This document shows positions 52,101-64,000 of a DNA stretch of 64,000 nucleotides, piece after piece. The DNA is taken from assembly GCF_910596095.1 (NCBI RefSeq), contig NC_056539.1, positions 4,830,001-4,894,000 on the forward strand, given 5' to 3'. The notes under the pieces were generated by a model, which had not been told where the DNA came from, ran no database searches, and worked only from the letters and a program-made list of their open reading frames with translations. Numbering within the stretch: position 1 is the first letter of the stretch; each line of letters begins with the position of its first letter. The position numbers were made by a program, and so were the translations under genes. This DNA comes from Thunnus maccoyii. Taxonomy: Eukaryota > Chordata > Actinopteri > Scombriformes > Scombridae.

Positions 52101-53318
52101 GGAGCTGCATAAAGGGCCATAATAAGATAAATAAGGAGTTTTTTGAGCTGTGAGCATGCAAAGCTACTCCAGTGGAATCCCAGAATAAAGGTAAAAAGCT
52201 GGAAATAAGCATAATAGGTCCCCTTTGAAATTAATGGTTCTTCACACGCTGGCAGTGCTATATGCATCCCATCTGCTTTACTAAATATTGTTTGATAGCA
52301 CTACACATCTGTAGTAATAAACATTACAGGTGTTAGTAGGGTTGTTTCTGTATTTAGTATTTTCTCAATTGATTCCATGTAGCATTAAAGCTCTTAAGTC
52401 GTTTTACTGAAACTTGGCTTTTGGTGAAATTGGGGGGCAGCGCAACTAGCTGTCAACAGAACTGTGACGTATTATCACCATACAAAGCTGATATGGCATG
52501 GTGTTGGAAATGCACATTACTTTCAAAAGTCAAAAGTATTACCCCCAATTATTGTTTTTCATCTATACATAAAACACTATGGTAGGGCTGGGCAGTAATT
52601 AAATAAAATATTTTTTCAGCATAACATTTTATCAAATTGTTATCAAAAACTAACAAAATGAGACTGTATGGCATGCTTTTAAAAATAACATATTGTCAAG
52701 TATACTTGAAGTTAAAATGTGCACTGGTATGGTCAAGGAAGTCTCCAGTGACTTTACATTCCAACAAACACCAATATGTCAGTTGTTAGTCACTAAGTTT
52801 CTTGTATTTCCAGGTGGCAGACACAGCGAGGAGTGGTAACAATCCCCAAGAGTGTGACAGAGTCCCGTATCAAAGAGAATATTCAGGTGGGGTAAAATTA
52901 CAGTCACAGCAATTCATTTCCAAATCATGAAGCTTTTTTTAATATGTATCACACTTTGTCATACATCTTGTTTTTTGTCAGGTGTTTGACTTTACCCTTG
53001 AACCAGAGGAGATGAAAACTATTACAGCATTAAACAAAGGCTGGCGCTACATTGTACCAATGATTGAGGTAAGTAGGCTTTATGTACTGTACCTCGTATA
53101 GTTGGTGTTTATAGTGTTACTTGAAAACTTTGTGCTCTCTAGCTCAGTTTATGAGCGATAATATACAGGAGCCTGTGATTACCCTTGAAGGTATGATTTT
53201 CATTGCAGAGGTAGTGTTGTATGGCGGTTTAACTTTGGTTGGGGTGTTGCAGGTGGAAGGAAAGCGGGTTCCCAGGGATGCAGGACATCCTCACTACCCT
53301 TTCAACGACCCCTACTGA
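49126..53318 (+). CDS. akr1a1: Aldo-keto reductase 1A1 (NADP+-dependent alcohol/aldehyde reductase)
   Basis: Coding exons are 49126-49206, 49987-50106, 50243-50394, 50693-50888, 51008-51207, 52814-52886, 52982-53068 and 53253-53318, giving 324 residues; human AKR1A1 has 325. All are GT-AG and in phase. This cytosolic (alpha/beta)8-barrel enzyme reduces aldehydes such as glucuronate and methylglyoxal with NADPH. The N-terminal [14 protein letters not shown] is family-typical. The catalytic tetrad is D44, Y49, K79 and H112, each one less than in human. [26 protein letters not shown] and the IPKS cofactor-binding segment are all present, and the end reads [11 protein letters not shown]. The start codon follows an acceptor at 49110, so the first exon is non-coding. 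No defect was seen, and the call is secure to subfamily level. Confidence 0.97.
49337..49670 (+). repeat. Interspersed repeat family, copy E (akr1a1 intron)
   Basis: It begins AAAGCTGCACTACTCAATAT and carries CTGCAGTTCTCCTCAGCCCT and TTGTTTTGGTTTTACAGCTC. It ends near GACCAGCTGATGAACATAAG. It is followed by another retroelement-like block (49700-49950) rich in AATAATAAT and AAGTAAGTAAGT. Confidence 0.65.
51720..52230. repeat. Interspersed repeat in akr1a1 intron 5
   Basis: Blocks such as CTGACCAATCAGGACAGAGT and GAAATAAGCATAATAGGTCC are familiar from a common fish repeat and account for the longer intron. There is no coding signal on the gene's strand. Confidence 0.45.
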
Positions 53319-53536
53319 TGACTCACACTGTAACCTGAATTTGTGCCTTCAAAGACCCCATCAACACCACATCACCCTCCTACACATCACTTAAAAAAAA
53401 GTTCCTGGATCCTGTCATTGAAATATGTCTTTAGATTATGTCAAACCCTGCACTTATTAGAACATTTCAAGTTACTGTCAGTGATGGAGACTGGGAAATC
53501 TGGTATGACTATACATACTGTACGTGTTATTTTTTA

Positions 53537-53542
53537 AATAAA
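53537..53542 (+). promoter_or_regulatory. Poly(A) signal AATAAA, akr1a1
   Basis: A canonical AATAAA 219 nt after the akr1a1 stop, followed by a GT-rich stretch (CCTTGTGTGTGTC) of the kind that promotes cleavage. Confidence 0.75.
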
Positions 53543-53662
53543 CATTTTGTTACTTCCCTTGTGTGTGTCTTTATTAAAACAGTTGATCATAGCAAGGTTT
53601 ATGAAGGGGAGAAACTACATCATTGCATTGTGAAACGCTGAATTTCCTCTTCTGGGGTCTGT

Positions 53663-53668
53663 TTTATT
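53663..53668 (-). promoter_or_regulatory. Poly(A) signal (AATAAA on minus strand), C19orf44 homologue
   Basis: TTTATT on the plus strand, about 350 nt past the stop of the minus-strand gene. The two convergent genes would then end within roughly 120 nt of each other. Another minus-strand candidate (ATTAAA type) lies nearer the stop, around 53964. Confidence 0.45.
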
Positions 53669-54015
53669 AAACCAATATAACAGAATTATAGTCAAAAACA
53701 TAATAAACACTGTTTAATATGAATTCGGTAGCAGTTACAGCATTGATGTCGTGCATTATTTCACCAGCAAGATCCCAACATCCCATAATTTACACTATGA
53801 CACACAATTAAAATTAAACGTATGGCAAATTTTCATGATAAAGTGCACTCTTACAAAAGCTTTGATTCACATCTCAATGGCATGTTGTTTGACTGCTTAA
53901 CAACATATATCATAATTCATCCCATAGTAGAAAAATAGTATTAAAGAAGTGTGTATAAAACTATTTTAATAAGAAAGACAGGGTAAATGTAATCCAGGAC
54001 AGTCAGTGCTGGTGC

Positions 54016-62716
<8,701 letters not shown>

Positions 62717-64000
62717 CTTTAAACTGGTGCTCGTCCGGACGCTGTCTCTCTAACTGTGAGCTACTTAATACACTTCACCATCTACTAACACATAATTTGT
62801 GCATTTATGACATATTGTGCAAGTTTGCCACAAAGAGATTAGTTATTTTCCTTAAGTCCTAGCCGTTAACTGCTCACTCTGGCGTCCCTCGTCTCCATGG
62901 AAGTTTCCTTTTCCGTTTCCTTCTTCTTCTTCTTCTTCGTCCTTAATGGCGAATCACGTCCACTCCGGGTCACAGTGACACCAACTGTTCATTGTGTGTA
63001 CTTTTTTAAGAATTTACACACAATCCTGAGGACGAAGCAAGTATTTCAAGAAATAAATGAGATTTCCAATGAGGTATAATAGAAAAAATATAAAGGGTAA
63101 TGTTGTCGGTTACATATATGTTGTCTATATGTAGCCAAGAAAAACTCTATTCAGGCCTACTTTTAACTATTTTATTTAATTAAAAATGGAGAAAAATTAA
63201 AATGTCTTAATGTGTCACACCAGTTTCTAAGGAATTGCATACCTTGTGCAACATGTATTAAACGGGAACTGAACCTTCGAGAAGGTTTATACAAATACAA
63301 ATAAACACCACAAAACTTAGGCAACCACCTGAAATTCTGAGGCAATACAGGAGCTGTGTTCATGCACCTTGCAGAAATCCTTCGATAACAACCTCAAAAA
63401 AAGTGAATAAGAAGAAGTTCAAAAGTTCCATTTACTATGATGTAAATGACAGATGAAGTAAAGCTCACTATTTTGTGCAAAGTCATGGTAACATCAGTAT
63501 GAACTTGTTGGATGTTTTGTTGATAGATGCTATGTGGAAATATTATAATGAGGATGATGTACATTTATAAAAAGCAATGCCAAGAGACGTGTGGGGCCCA
63601 GAAGGACAAGGAAGACGATCCTGGATTCCTTGGGAGAAGAGGACGAGGCTTTCTCTTAAAGACTCTCTTCAATTTTTGTTTTTTGTATTTTTGTAGTTTT
63701 AGATCGTTTGCTTTGTAAAACCAAATAAAACTGGTTTGTATTTTTATACACTCCAACCAAAGTTCCTGACTTGTGCACATCCCTGAGATTCTCTGGTGTT
63801 CCTTTAAAGTAAGAAAAGACACCTCCCTTGGGATAGGCTGACAGTAGTTTTTGAAATTGATTAGATTAAAATTTATTGACTCCTGTTAAGTTAAAAATGA
63901 ATGCTGTGTATTTAATGATAGAGTAATAATGGTTCAGGTTCAGTGACTAACGATAACATACAGTTGTGCATGTGTTAGGGGTAGAATTTCAATACAATAT
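62717..64000. other. Upstream region of the C19orf44 homologue and right-hand flank
   Basis: The first 240 nt upstream of the start codon are moderately CpG-containing and include a (TTC)n run at 62920-62938. The promoter presumably lies here. From 63000 to the window end the sequence is AT-rich. A short open frame at 63527-63718 and AATAAA at 63724 are the only notable points. I found no supported gene. Confidence 0.45.

Noticed and set aside
63527-63718. Small open frame followed by AATAAA, considered as a terminal exon of a gene entering from the left
   Set aside because: No acceptor with a matching upstream exon and no family motif was found. The AATAAA alone is not enough.

Overview
This is a vertebrate nuclear window, almost certainly from a teleost (ray-finned, perch-like) fish. 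It has GT-AG introns with vertebrate consensus sites, low gene density, many CA/GT microsatellites, and a repeat load typical of bony fish: Tc1-like and hAT-like elements, CACTG-ended elements, a jockey-type LINE and a tRNA-like SINE. I saw no bacterial operon, rRNA, CRISPR array or viral gene.

Four protein genes can be reconstructed exon by exon with consistent splice phases. (1) kcnmb2 (+, coding 14575-16901, 4 exons, 233 aa) is a beta subunit of the BK calcium-activated potassium channel, with an N-terminal inactivation-ball exon. (2) uhmk1/KIS (-, 38782 down to 33630, 9 exons, 444 aa) is a Ser/Thr kinase with a C-terminal U2AF-homology RRM. (3) akr1a1 (+, 49126-53318, 8 coding exons, 324 aa) is the NADPH-dependent aldehyde reductase. 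(4) A C19orf44 homologue (-, 62716 down to 54016, 9 exons, 739 aa) has a conserved C-terminal domain of unknown function. It converges tail to tail with akr1a1.

Outside these genes the sequence is intergenic or intronic. Notable items are: a broken fragment of a meprin-type metalloprotease (MAM and MATH pieces) at 21.8-22.5 kb, interrupted by two repeats; a 3.56-kb element with CACTGTAAAA ends (40145-43706) carrying the decayed remains of a spliced fish gene family; a Tc1-like transposase relic inside an intron of the C19orf44 homologue; a jockey-like LINE relic at 5.1-6.7 kb; a perfect 27-bp-arm hairpin at 44667-44722; and a repeat family present six times, always in the same orientation.

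The four genes do not form a pathway: ion-channel modulation, RNA-processing kinase, carbonyl metabolism and an uncharacterised protein. I found no novel multi-gene system. The most novel-looking items are the gene-carrying transposon and two unidentified exon-like blocks near 22.9 and 23.6 kb.
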